DNA of 64,000 nucleotides from Phaeodactylum tricornutum CCAP 1055/1 (lineage: Eukaryota; Bacillariophyta; Bacillariophyceae; Surirellales; Neidiaceae). Positions 51,997 to 62,734 of this stretch are shown here, piece by piece. Where the stretch lies: contig NC_011670.1 in the NCBI RefSeq assembly GCF_000150955.2, positions 551,953-615,952 of the forward strand. The letters are read 5' to 3'. Position 1 is the stretch's first letter. The number at the start of each line of letters is the position of its first letter. Made by a program: the position numbers and the translations under genes. A model generated the notes under the pieces. That model worked only from the letters and a program-made list of their open reading frames with translations. It was not told the origin of the DNA and did no database searches.

Positions 51997-53688
51997 ATGT
52001 CGACAGCGTCTGACGATGCGGCGGAAAAGGCAGCAGGATCCAATGTGGAAGACGGGTCCCTCTCTCTTGCTTCTCACCATTTTGGCAACGAAACGGAAAT
52101 GCCCAAGATTGAGGAAGGCCAACTCCGCCGCGCTCAGTCCATTTCTGAAGCAGTCGAAAACAATGATGACAAGCTCTGTAACGCCCCTTGGTTTCTTAAG
52201 TTTATCGAGTACCCTTTCCATGTAAAGGATCCAACTCGGGACGTCTACTTACCTGAAGCGGCCGGCTGGGCGATGGATTCTGCGGGTCGGGGCCCGCTCA
52301 ATCAAGTCGGATCTTACGTTGGACAGGCGATTCTTCGTTTGGCTACTCAAGATGCCGGCTGCTTGAACCCGCGAACTTGTACGAATACTGTATATGGTTT
52401 GAAGCCAAGTTCTCTCCTTACCGCAACTACTTCTATCGTTGGAGTAGTGGCTGCTTTTCTGATGCCCATCGTCGGGGCAGTGGTCGATCACACCACGCAT
52501 CGACGCTTACTCGGGCTCGTTTCTGGAATGGCGGCCGTCGTTCTCGCTGGCATTCAGATAAGTGTGAACGCGAACAACTGGTTCTTCATCCTCTGTGTAG
52601 ACGGAGCGTTGTCTTTCTCGCTACTTGTACACACAACGGCAGTATTTGCCTATTTGCCCGACTTGAGTTTGGACGAAAATGTTCTCTCCCACTACACTTC
52701 ACATTTCAACATTCGGCAATACTCGGTTCAGGTTGTCTATCTAGGCTTAGTCATTATTACAGGAGAAGTCCGCAATTTACCCTCTCAAGCAATTGCCACT
52801 TCGGTGCAAACTGCGAAAGACGCAGCGGGCATCAGCTTTGGCGTTGCCGCTCTTTTTATTGGATACGCTTGGATCTTTCTATTCCGCCCTCGGCCAGCCT
52901 TGTCCAAAGTTCCCGAAGGACAAACATTGCTGACCACCGGTTTCGTACAAGTTCATCGAACTGGCAAGAAAATTTGGAAGGATTATTGGGCGTTGAAGTG
53001 GTTCATGTTCAGTTTACTGTGGTCTCCCGAAGCTGGTGCAGGTGTCATCCAATCGATTGCCGTCACATTCTTGACTGTGGTGATGAAGTTTACCGGTCTG
53101 GATTTGGCCAAGGCCATGCTGGTTCTGATGGTTGGAAACATTTGCGGCTCTTTATTTTCAAAATGGGTGTGTCAAAAGATTAATCCGCTCAATTCGTATC
53201 GTTGCGGTCTCATGTCATTGGCTGTTTCGATTTTCGTGTCGGCGTGGACATTAAATGGACCAGAAAGGCGCGCAGCCGTTTTTGGTTTTACGTTTTTTTG
53301 GGGGGTCTCTATGGGATGGGTTAACCCGTCGCAACGTGTGCTGTTATGCACACTTATACCGAAAGGTCAAGAGACCGAAATGATGGGGCTATTCGTTTTC
53401 ACTGGCCAGATTCTAGGCTGGCTACCACCTCTCATTTTCACTCTAATGAACGAGAATGGCGCCGACATACGCTGGGGATTCGGGCTGGTCACTTTCTTTT
53501 GTGGTTTTGCGGCAATCTGCACACTCCCAATGGGCAATTATTACGAGGCTGTTGCATGGGCCGCTCGCCAGTCGGAAGAGAAGCTGGGAGAAGTTCTCGT
53601 AAATGCTCAATCTCGGAGTGAAAAGCTGCATGAAAGTGCACAATCGATTGGGAGCCAAGATTGTGCAACAGAGAAAATTGAAAAATAG
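51997..53688 (+). CDS. MFS-type transporter, Atg22-like
   Basis: The 563-residue reading starts at ATG 51997; the frame upstream opens on GTG. About 60 residues of hydrophilic N terminus lead to a membrane domain with roughly twelve hydrophobic segments. GWAMDSAGRGPLNQVGSY near the start, VGAVVDHTTHRRL after helix 2 and FGFTFFWGVSMGWVNPSQR in the second half fit the vacuole-effluxer Atg22 branch of the major facilitator superfamily. Atg22 exports amino acids from the yeast vacuole. Related diatom proteins are numerous, so the true substrate is open. The C terminus is hydrophilic and charged. No targeting signal is seen, apart from possible internal membrane signals. Confidence 0.72.
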   Translation: MSTASDDAAEKAAGSNVEDGSLSLASHHFGNETEMPKIEEGQLRRAQSISEAVENNDDKLCNAPWFLKFIEYPFHVKDPTRDVYLPEAAGWAMDSAGRGPLNQVGSYVGQAILRLATQDAGCLNPRTCTNTVYGLKPSSLLTATTSIVGVVAAFLMPIVGAVVDHTTHRRLLGLVSGMAAVVLAGIQISVNANNWFFILCVDGALSFSLLVHTTAVFAYLPDLSLDENVLSHYTSHFNIRQYSVQVVYLGLVIITGEVRNLPSQAIATSVQTAKDAAGISFGVAALFIGYAWIFLFRPRPALSKVPEGQTLLTTGFVQVHRTGKKIWKDYWALKWFMFSLLWSPEAGAGVIQSIAVTFLTVVMKFTGLDLAKAMLVLMVGNICGSLFSKWVCQKINPLNSYRCGLMSLAVSIFVSAWTLNGPERRAAVFGFTFFWGVSMGWVNPSQRVLLCTLIPKGQETEMMGLFVFTGQILGWLPPLIFTLMNENGADIRWGFGLVTFFCGFAAICTLPMGNYYEAVAWAARQSEEKLGEVLVNAQSRSEKLHESAQSIGSQDCATEKIEK

Positions 53689-53936
53689 ACTTGCTAGGCA
53701 ACTAATCTTAGCAGCAGTATATTTTGCTCTCTGCTCGCGTTCGCTGGCAAAAATAGCACAATAGCACGCTTGGAGTTCCAGTGGGGAAGTAATACTCCTA
53801 TTGATAAAACATTCCCTTTTGCGGACGGTTCGTGCCGCTGCGGACAGCTACAGGAAAGCAGCACAGAAAGGAAAACTGGTACACAGAGAGCATAAAAGGC
53901 GATACAATAATCCACTTTCGGCAAATTCGCATCACC

Positions 53937-56515
53937 TTAAGTAATGACTGTGGGAGCATGGCGCCCAGTGAGCTCCTCTATACGAACCAATCTAAGTGCT
54001 AGTGTTGCCAAGTTTTTAAGTGCAACAGGAGAGGCCACGTGGTGCTTTGCAGAGTCCTTTTCGAACTTCTCCAAATACACGCGGATAGTTGCGCCAGTGG
54101 AACCGGTACCGCTTAACCGGAAAACTACCCGGGCGGGGTCTCCGTCGGAGAACTGAAAGGACAAGATAAGGCCCTGGCCCGACACACTGGACCCGTCGAC
54201 TGGATCGGTGTACCTGTGTAGTATCATATAACGTAGGTTAGAACGCAGCAGTTCTGGTGTAATATCCTTATTTGCGGTGCGAGAAACGTACGTAAACTCT
54301 TCCGCCTTAATCAGCTTAATTTCTGTTTCGTCCGCCGTTGTGGATGTGCCTTTGTGGACAAATTCTGTTCGAATGTATTCCATAAGCTTGTCGGCATCCT
54401 CGCTAGCAACCCCTGAAGAATAATATAATGGTGAGAAGACGGATCGAGGTGATTTCTCAAAAGAGAATCCGCGGTTTCTCTTTTCTCCGCATCAGAGCAC
54501 CTTACCTTCATAGTCGTATCGACAGTAAAAGTTGCGCCCGTATTTCTTCCAGTGATTCTTTATGATGTCAGACACACTCACTAGAGGGCTACCTGAAGTG
54601 GTATCGTTGGACTTCATCAAAATGGACAACCATGCCAACGCTGCCCATAGTCCATCTTTCTCACGAATATGATCGCTACCAGTACCGAAAGACTCTTCTC
54701 CGCAAAGAAAAGGAGTGTAATCTGCCTTTCCGAAAAGCTCTTTAGAGCCCATCAAATTGCCAAAGAATTTCCATCCTGTAGGGGTGCAAAAACACGGAAT
54801 ACCGCGTGCTTTCGCAACTACATCCAGAGCAGCTGAACTCGGCATTGACCGAGCAACACCACGTGGGCCGCCCGCTTTGGAGAAATGAGGGATTGATTCC
54901 CAGTTGTCGCAAATCACTGCCAGGCTGTCCGACGGTGTGACAAAGCACCCAGCCCCAGCGATCAGATTCCGGTCTCCATCGCCATCGTTGGCCACGCCTA
55001 AGGTTGGAAGATCTGAAATAGCCATTGAAGAATTTTCGCTCCCGTCTGACAGCAGACCCATCCTTTTGATCAAATCTGCTGCATACGTCAAGTTAGGATC
55101 CGGATGGCCCCCGCCGAAATCAGGAAGAGGATTGCAACGCATCAATGAACTCTTGCATAGAGAAGACAACGTTGTCCGTGTGAAAATAGAGTTTAGAGTT
55201 GTAGTATAGAGAACATCATGATGTAACAATGATCGACTTACTTCAGGAAGACCAAGCTCTTCAACGAGAATACGACGAGCAAAAGGACCCCCTGCTCCAT
55301 GCATGCCGTCAAACAGCATCGTAAAATCTGGGCGTTGGCAAAATTCCCTCAATGCGCTAAAATCAAAGCACTGTTTTAATACAGTCACATACTCGGTGAA
55401 AGGATCAATAATGACAACAGACGACACTTCAGTCAATTCATGGACCATTCCAGGCAGGGCATTGATGTCAACATCGTCAACACCTTCCAGCGTCTTGAAT
55501 GAATTAATCTTTAAAGTCCGCTCATAGATCTGTCAAGCAGGGAAGATGAGAATCAGTGAAAACAAATGTATATTAATAAACCATCACACAGGCTTGGAGA
55601 TATACATAGAGCAATTGCCAACAGTTCGTCACTTGACTGTGATCGGAATTTTCGCTCGCAAAAATGGAATGAAACCTCGGATTCCTTCGTCGACGCAGAT
55701 GATCTGCTGCAGCCAGTAAAGCACTATCCGGACATGCTGCAAGGATTTCGTTTCACTGACCTTATCGGTGAAATCGTCTCCGGCGGGTTGTCCATAGCCA
55801 AGATTGTACTTTATCCCTTAAAACGGAGCAAAGTACGACAGCGGTTTAATCACTACAAATCCTGGTCAACAACTAATAGCATCGTAATCTTTCCCAGGTG
55901 CACACATACCAAAGTCTTCCCCAGGGCCTCCGGGATTATGGCTGGCCGTCAAAATGATACCCCCCTCGCACTTTCCACCTTCGCGGTTTCGTATGGCTGC
56001 CGACACGGCTGGCGTCGACATAATACCTTTCGAAGGCACCCAAATTCGACGAACACCATTGGCAGCCAACACACGACAGATGATCTGGATTGCTTCTGAA
56101 TTAAAGTACCTTCCATCCCCTGCGACGAGAATACTGCAGAAAACAACATCAGTGGGGCATCTTTCCAACTGCAGCAATGACTGACTCATGATTGTACTTA
56201 CGTATCTGGTACACAACCCTCATTTTCGTTGGCAGCTGTATCAAGAAGGCTCTGAATGAAGTTTTCGACGTAATGCTTGTTGGATTCAGATTTGCCTTGC
56301 CAAACCTCTACTTTCTTGCGCAAGCCCGACGTTCCAGGCCTCATCCCCAAAATTGGTTCGGTAGGTACATCGACAAGTTTACCAGAGTCCATCGTCTTTA
56401 ACTTGGAAGCGTGCAGTCCACAAGGGGCTCGGGGCCCTCGATGGGCAAAGGCTTCAGTAGAAGCATTTGAAGAGATCGTCAAGCAGGCCCATGTAGCAAA
56501 GAGATATCCTTTCAT
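53937..56515 (-). CDS. Phosphoglucomutase, plastid-type
   Basis: Six exons are inferred: 56515-56202, 56133-55910, 55816-55761, 55529-55242, 55151-54506 and 54412-53937. They sum to 2004 nt (667 residues). All five introns start GT and end AG (68, 93, 231, 90 and 93 nt). The N terminus is a signal peptide followed by TEAFAHRGP, an ASAFAP-like motif. PGM motifs: PGTSGLRKK; the phosphoserine loop TASHNPGG (about residue 166); the metal site DGDGDR; sugar-binding [12 protein letters not shown]; and the phosphate site [17 protein letters not shown]. The enzyme interconverts glucose 1- and 6-phosphate. A plastid form is unusual given that diatoms store chrysolaminarin in the vacuole. Intron 4 is a stop-free multiple of three. 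Confidence 0.9.
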
Positions 56516-56719
56516 GGCACCCCTCTTTGTCAGGCTTGCAAATTAAGCAAAAGATTCTCGGTGAAGGAAACCAGTGAAGTGCGTCTAGAACTGATTCTTG
56601 CAATGATTTCACAAGCAAGCCAACAATAAGTTTAGGCGGATAATGCTTGTTGAAGACGCCGAGATACGAAGTTGGGGGTTGAGAGGTGGATTGTTGGTTT
56701 GTAATTTGCACAGTCGATA

Positions 56720-57680
56720 CCGATCGGCAGACCGCCTTAAATTCGGTAAACACCGCAAACACCGCAAATAGCTTATTTGCGGTGAGATCGGGACTTTTAT
56801 TTGCGGTGTTTGCGGTATTCTTAACCCTAGCGTATTATACTTAACAACTTTATGTCGCAATGATATCGTATATAATATGTACTGTAAAATTTACTTGTCA
56901 CTGTGTTGTCGCAGTTTTCTAATATGAGAGGAAAGCACTTTCGGACTGTTCTCCTCCTTCAAGAGAGAAGTCTGTGAGTTCCTGTTGGCTTGCATCCTTC
57001 TCCCAGTTTATGGCTGTTGTTGATAAATCTGACTGACAGTAAGGAGATTGTGTGTTTCGGAAGGAAAAGTCTCCATAAAAATTTTGCTAGGGAGGAGACT
57101 GTCTGTTTTCTAATGCCAAGCAATCCAAGAAAGGACTTACAGTTAATCTCATAGACAAGAGGAGTACAAGCATTTTTATCTGGGAAAAGCTTCCTCTTGA
57201 TGGGCCCTGGGAAAGGCAATGGATGTCTAAAGATCTCTCTTCTGCTTGTATGTTGCGCTGGTGTCTAGAGCTCATTTTTTATGAGAAATATAGTAAACTG
57301 GCACATGCCACTTACAGCTAGCTCAAACGGAACCGTTGATGGTAGAACTGTATCAATTTTGCTGTATACAATGGCAGCTTTATCAATGCCATCTGCAACT
57401 GTCACAGGATGTTTATGGCAACATTTGAATCTGCCTTATTGTAAAAACCTATACTTTATGTTAGAGAAGAGGACAAAGGAACAACTATACAGCTCCAGTA
57501 AAAAAGGTTTTTTCGCTATGGGAAAACTGAAGTGGCCTTTTAAGGTTCGAAAATTTGAATCATAATGTTAGTCTTGTTTGCTTTATTTCAGTCTTGTTTG
57601 CGGTGTTTTTGGAAATGTTATTTGCGGTGTTTGCGGTGTTTTGGTCCAAAACACCGAATTTAAGGCGGTCTGCCGATCGG
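56720..57680. mobile_element. Non-autonomous inverted-repeat element (MITE-like) with TTTGCGGTG subterminal repeats
   Basis: The left end (56720-56747) and the right end (57653-57680, other strand) share 28 bp without a mismatch: CCGATCGGCAGACCGCC, then TTAAATTCGGT. Inside each end the word TTTGCGGTG recurs: three or four times at 56750-56816 and three times at 57597-57640, in both orientations. Such subterminal clusters are transposase-binding sites in hAT-like and other DNA transposons. The 940-bp interior is AT-rich with one small ORF (57281-57565) that I cannot place. No target-site duplication could be fixed. Confidence 0.75.
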
Positions 57681-57940
57681 TGTGTATCGAACGTCGCGAG
57701 AATCATTCTAGAGTAGCTCTACAGTGGTGGAAATGACGATCGAAAAACTTCATTACGTCACCGTAGGCGTTCAAGGATTGGCAGATTATAATGTCACAAA
57801 ATTCTATCTTTCCAAACATGATTCTTTTGTCTCTATCATGGTAGTCAGAAAACCCTAACCCTAATCTTAATATCTATCCACTACCTATTCACTGTCACTG
57901 TGAGACTTGGCAGAAGCAATCGGAAGGAATATTTTCATTT

Positions 57941-58234
57941 TGAGACTTGGGAGATGAGATCTGCCATCTTTACGAATAGTAAGTGTAAGTGCAACGTTGA
58001 CTGTAGCAAATTCTTCGAAAGCATAGGAATCAGACTACCTACACAGCACTCACTGGTGAGATGCCGTCGGCACGAATTGTTTCATTTTGAGACTTGGCAG
58101 ATGCCATCTGCACGAATGGTAACTTACATTAAGTGCAAACAAAGTTGAAATTCTTCCAAAGCATCATCCATCCCTACGAATCAGCCACTTATCCTTTCTC
58201 CTTCACAGTACTCACTGGTAAAAGACGATTGGTG
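57941..58234 (+). repeat. Tandem doublet, period about 147 bp, with a partial third copy
   Basis: TTTTGAGACTTGG(G/C)AGATG begins the unit at about 57938 and 58085; TGAGACTTGGCAGA also occurs at 57901. The copies share ACTCACTGGT(G/A)A and other blocks but have diverged in between. Confidence 0.65.
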
Positions 58235-58272
58235 CTTTCCTTGCACTATACGCGCCGACAATATCGTCGAGG

Positions 58273-58480
58273 GAAATATTCGCATTCACTCTCAATCCGG
58301 AGAATACACAAATACAAACTTTCCTCAAGCTAGAGAGCAGCTTTTGTTAGAAGAGACAACAAGGTGGACGTCAAAGGAAACATTCGCATTCACTCTCAAT
58401 CCGGAGAATACACAAAAATACAAGCTTTCCTCAAGCTAGAGAGCAGCTTTTGTTAGAAGAGACAACAAGGTGGACCTCAC
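58273..58480 (+). repeat. Tandem doublet, period 104 bp
   Basis: The two copies (58273-58376 and 58377-58480) are nearly identical; the second has GAAACATTCG in place of GAAATATTCG and one extra A. Both contain CACTCTCAATCCGGAGAA. Confidence 0.85.
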
Positions 58481-58501
58481 AGGCGATTCGTACCTAGTAA
58501 A

Positions 58502-58877
58502 GCGATATGGTACTCATCGGACGATCTCAGGCTGCGGAGAGCCGCGGGCCTCACTGTGATTTCGTGAAAGGAGGGTAAGTTTAAGTAAGTAAAACTCCTG
58601 AGAGAAACTTTGCATAATCAACGATGCGTATTATGGCTCGAGTGCGAAGCATATTCAGAATTGTAAGAAAACCCCAAGCTGAAAACTCAGCGATATGGTA
58701 CTCATCGGACGATCTCAGGCTGCGGAGAGCCGCGGGCCTCACTGTGATTTCGTGAAAGGAGGGTAAGTTTAAGTAAGTAAAACTCCTGAGAGAAACTTTG
58801 CATAATCAACGATGCGTATTATGGCTCGAGTGCGAAGCATATTCAGAATTGTAAGAAAACCCCAAGCTGAAAACTCA
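58502..58877 (+). repeat. Tandem doublet, period 188 bp, identical copies
   Basis: Copies at 58502-58689 and 58690-58877 show no difference by eye. The first 75 bp are GC-rich, unlike the surroundings, and hold a 23-codon ORF (ATG at 58507) that ends in GGAGGGTAAGT, a good splice donor. A GCGGAGAGCCGC hairpin and CACTGTGAT are included. Confidence 0.9.
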
Positions 58878-59069
58878 CGACTATAAGAAGAGATTGCGTC
58901 CACAGGACTATTTTTTAGAGTTGAATAGCCAAAAGTGTATTCAAACAAAACAAGCATAAAACTCTTTTTCTATTGTAAACCCATAGCATAGCTATCTTCT
59001 AGATATTGCATTCGTGCTCTCTTCATGTGACTGCCTCAACAAATGTTTTTAGCTTTCCTGTTTCAAAAT

Positions 59070-59151
59070 GCTCTTAAAGAAACAAAAAATTCTCGAAATA
59101 CAAAGTGGGTGCTCTTAAAGAAACGAAAAATTCTCGAAATACAAAGTGGGT
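59070..59151 (+). repeat. Tandem doublet, period 41 bp
   Basis: GCTCTTAAAGAAAC(A/G)AAAA followed by TTCTCGAAATACAAAGTGGG occurs at 59070 and 59111. Confidence 0.85.
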
Positions 59152-59286
59152 GAAATAGACTTGAATCCGAGACAAACTAATCAATTGACTGTAAGCAAAG
59201 CTCATAGAAAATGACGAGGTCCATCCTCCAAAGCACAATTGGACGACTCTGATTAACTCGTTCACAAGGAGCAATCTATGTTGTTT

Positions 59287-59413
59287 TTGAAATTTATTCG
59301 GAATTTGTGAATATGTTTTAATTGACTGCGAAGGTCATTCAAAACAGAGTGAGAAATACGGGCCTTGAAATTCATTCGGAATTTATAATATAAGCTTCTT
59401 ATTGACTGTGAAG
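59287..59413 (+). repeat. Diverged tandem doublet, period about 80 bp
   Basis: TTGAAATTTATTCGGAATTT at 59287 recurs as TTGAAATTCATTCGGAATTT at 59365; ATTGACTG(C/T)GAAG follows each, at 59321 and 59401. Confidence 0.65.
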
Positions 59414-60716
59414 AGACCACTCTCCTTCGTTACGGCTAAAAGACTGGGATTTTATCTTCGGGCGAATTTTTTTTGAACTCGTCGATGGTATTCTACCAGT
59501 ATCCTGCTCTTTGACATTTTCGTCCGTTGATGAAATGCTGCACAGTTAGAACGTATGTAGCTCATGATGAAGGTTGCAAAAGCCTCATTGCGTGAAATCA
59601 GGCCTTTTTTGTCTCCAGTTATTTATCAAAAATAAGTTCGAGCTGTCCATTGAAGTTTCGCTTCCTTTCCCATCACGTTTCTTACGCCTGTATTGAAATT
59701 TTTTAGATTTCTTTATTGTATAAATGTAAGGAAAAGTATCGTTCAGTGTTACCGACGGCACCCCTTGAGCTAAAACCGTGCTGATAAATCCGAGGAATTT
59801 TCGAATATCGTGAAATTAAAAAGCGATTGCTTCACCTATTTCCTTCTCCGCAAATAATCTCTATTGCGTTTTAAATTTTCACTACGAAATGAATAAATTG
59901 CGGAAACTCACGGTATTTAGGGTGGGCCAAACATTGTAGCTAAATTATAAACTTTACAGACGAGCATCTCATTCCGAGTTGATTGAACTCGAGAGACCTT
60001 TTAATCGCTTGATTTTTCCAATCGGTACAATACCTATGTCACAAAGCTATCTGCATCCTCCTTCGAATTTTGCAAGGTAATCAACAAATATTTCAATTAT
60101 AAATTATTTCAATTACATATTATTTTTTCTTCTAATTCATTCCCTATCGCCTTCAAGCCTGCTGAACATCGCCAGAATTTTGAAAATTTTGTAGGTGAAA
60201 TGTAAGATGATAACGCAATTCTGCTTTTGTTAGAAACAGGAATAAGTACTCTGGAAAGAAAAGAAGCTCTTGCCATTGAGCTTAAAATTCGCATTTATGT
60301 CATAGACATTAGATATTCATCGACATTTCATCCAGTTGCGCTTAAAGCTAAGACGATGTATCATTCTAAAATGCAGAAATGGCTTAAATTCATCAGGTCC
60401 AGTTGTGTTTGCAGTTAAAAAAATCTATTCCGCAAATTACGGGTTAACGCTACGAAAACTCAGTTGGTAAAAGGCTGTCTGATCTTACAGAAGGTCAATC
60501 CAGTCAATAAAGAAAATCATGAGCACTGCAAAAAAATATAATTTTGTGTCGTTAGGATAAAGTTCGCCAGTGCTTCGTAGCAATCAATCAAATTTGACCA
60601 ATTCCAGCAGTGTCAAGCCCAACAACAAATAAACTGAAGAGAAAATATGAAAGACTTGAGCAAACCATATGTCGAATCACGTGACAAATATCTCTCAGCC
60701 GTCCAATGAACTCGAT

Positions 60717-60930
60717 TTGACAAGAGAGTAGCAAGTTCTTTCTCAGTAGCAGTTCAATGAAAAATCCATTGAGAAATTCACTGCTATTTTATTACGGAGA
60801 TTATTAGTAAAATGCTGTTTTTGACAAGAGAGTAGCAAGTTCTTTCTCAGTAGCAGTTCAATGAAAAATCCTTTGAGAAATTCACTGCTAATTAATTACG
60901 GAGATTATTAATTAGTAAAATGCTAAACAA
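60717..60930 (+). repeat. Tandem doublet, period 104 bp
   Basis: TTGACAAGAGAGTAGCAAGT begins both copies, at 60717 and 60821. They differ by a few small insertions, such as an added AATTA near the end of copy 2. Confidence 0.85.
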
Positions 60931-61491
60931 CAATCTGATCAAAAACAAGATTAGCTAGATACATCCTACATCTACCTAATCTATCGGACAATAAATCAAT
61001 TTCGATCAATCTACTTGATCAACATAATGTTTTTCAATATAGTGTGCATCGTCACCACTCTATGATCTGGAATCATAAATACAAAACGATAGATTTGCGA
61101 CTACAGAAACAAGTCAATATCAATCCTACTCACTTGTCAACAATACTATTATTATACTCGAGACCAGATAACATCATTTTGGCATACCTGACTTTCGGGA
61201 TACTGCTGAAAGCGGAGTCTCTTTCCATATCCCACAAAGCTGAAGGAAGAAAGTCTGAAGACCAGGCGTGGTTCACATTTGGTACTTACGGATCTGATGA
61301 TGCAAGTAATTGACACTGCTCTTTATCCCCCTGACAGGCTTCACAATGATATTTGTTGACTGTGAGGAATAAATAGACCTCGCAGCCTTTCTAGAGCTTC
61401 GCGGTTGCAAGAGTGTTTTTGTATCCAGAGAGCCAGCCTACTATACTCTGCCCATAAAGTCACTGTCGTCACCTCACAAAGTACGTAACTT

Positions 61492-62185
61492 TTACGCAAA
61501 ATACCGATTTGCCAAGGCCCGCACTCTCCGGTTAAAGTTGTCGCTACGAATGGGAGAATCATAGGGTCGCAGTGGATTCAGGGCTAGCTGTGGATTACGT
61601 CGTATTTCACAATAAATGTGTGAGTTGACGTATGTATCAGCCAGTATGCTGGCACACACGAACTCCTAACGTACCTTAACGTAGAGTTCGTAAAGGTCTT
61701 GAAAAAATCCCCGTATGGTATCTTCGTTGTGGCGGTGACGATGACCTCCGTGCAATAACATGAATTTTGTGTGACCGGCCGTTAAGAAGGCCGATACTTG
61801 CTGCTGATTGACCTGTCAGTAAAGTAAGATATTTTGGAAAAGTAATGAGCGCAGAATTTGGTAGTGGTGGGTGAATTGGTGTCGTAATGTAGGTAAGGCG
61901 TTTTATCGTGCCGCAAGCGCCTTGAACGCATCGGGCCCCACTCTAGATCGTTGTAATACTTACTTTATCAACAACTCGTAAGTACATACTGTGGGTGGTA
62001 AAAGCAGCCTTTTCCACGAGATCCAAGGCAGAGTGTGTGACGAAATAGTTCTGTCGAGTCATGGTTTCGGATTGCTGCAGCTGCGCCGCCGTCGAATTGT
62101 TGGCGGAGGCGAGAAGATTGGCTTCGTATAGTGGTTCGTTGCGACCCACAATTACCAGCAACAACGCACTTTGTGCTTGTGACAT
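61492..62185 (-). CDS. TRAPPC2: TRAPPC2 / sedlin-like subunit of the TRAPP complex
   Basis: Three exons are inferred: 62185-61964, 61812-61675 and 61587-61492, with phase-0 introns of 151 and 87 nt. They give 151 residues; human sedlin has 140. Matching blocks: LLLVIVGRNEPLYEA at the start, FVTHSALDLVEKAAF and MYLRVVDK in exon 1, VSAFLTAGHTKFMLLH and IRGFFQDLYELYVK in exon 2, and LALNPLRPYDSPIRSDNFNR, the hallmark end of sedlin, in exon 3. TRAPP tethers vesicles and activates Rab1/Ypt1 in ER-to-Golgi traffic. An insertion of about 12 residues after the first strand (ANNSTAAQLQQS) explains the extra length. It is divergent from DCTN4. Confidence 0.9.
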
Positions 62186-62734
62186 GTGGATGTATTCTGA
62201 TGGAAAGTCCGGGCTATGCCGAGGTTGTTGTTGTGTTCCGGAGGGGAGTTGTGGTACGACCTGACTTGGTCAATGGTGCCGGTGTTATTTTGTTACTACT
62301 ATTATTGTAACAGAAACCGTAACTGTAAACGATGTGATTCTTCTGCTCCGAGAGGTCGGACTAGAGACAACGTCTGATCGACTTTTGGGCCCGTATTTAT
62401 AACATGTCCGTTCATCAAGGTATCTCTGTCTGTCATGTACGGGTTGCCGTTCCCGGATTGGCTTGGGGGGCAGTTTCCCAAGAGGCTACCGTATGGCATC
62501 CGTCCGTCGAAAAGGTAAGTCGTTGTCCCGATTTCACGCTCGAAACTGGGAACACCCTACCGAACTACAACAGCAACAGTTCCCATTTTCGACTTCGCTA
62601 TCGGTTTGCGTACACGGGGACGGGACGATCGGAAATTTTGGATTGACAGATCTCACACGGAGTCTCGATCGAACAGAAGCGTCACGTAGCGTCGCATCGC
62701 GTCGGTGGAGCGTAGAGACTTCTATTTGGAAACG
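62186..62734. other. Intergenic, divergent promoter of TRAPPC2 and DCTN4
   Basis: About 550 bp between the start codons of the two trafficking genes. Plus-strand ORFs starting at 62404 and 62463 overlap the start of DCTN4 but have no recognisable content; an upstream exon cannot be ruled out. Confidence 0.4.

Larger units (their letters stand above)
56516..61491. other. AT-rich 5-kb interval of repeats
   Basis: No gene is supported. It holds a MITE-like element (56720-57680) and six two-copy tandem duplications between 57941 and 60930, each listed separately. A short CCCTAACCCTAA run lies near 57853. Longer ORFs such as 57281-57565 and 61044-61313 have no recognisable domain. Confidence 0.5.

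Noticed and set aside
57281-57565. 94-aa ORF inside the inverted-repeat element as a transposase remnant
   Set aside because: No catalytic motif or similarity that I can recognise; left as a chance ORF.
57853-57868. CCCTAACCCTAA, telomere-like run
   Set aside because: Only about two units; too short to indicate a former chromosome end.
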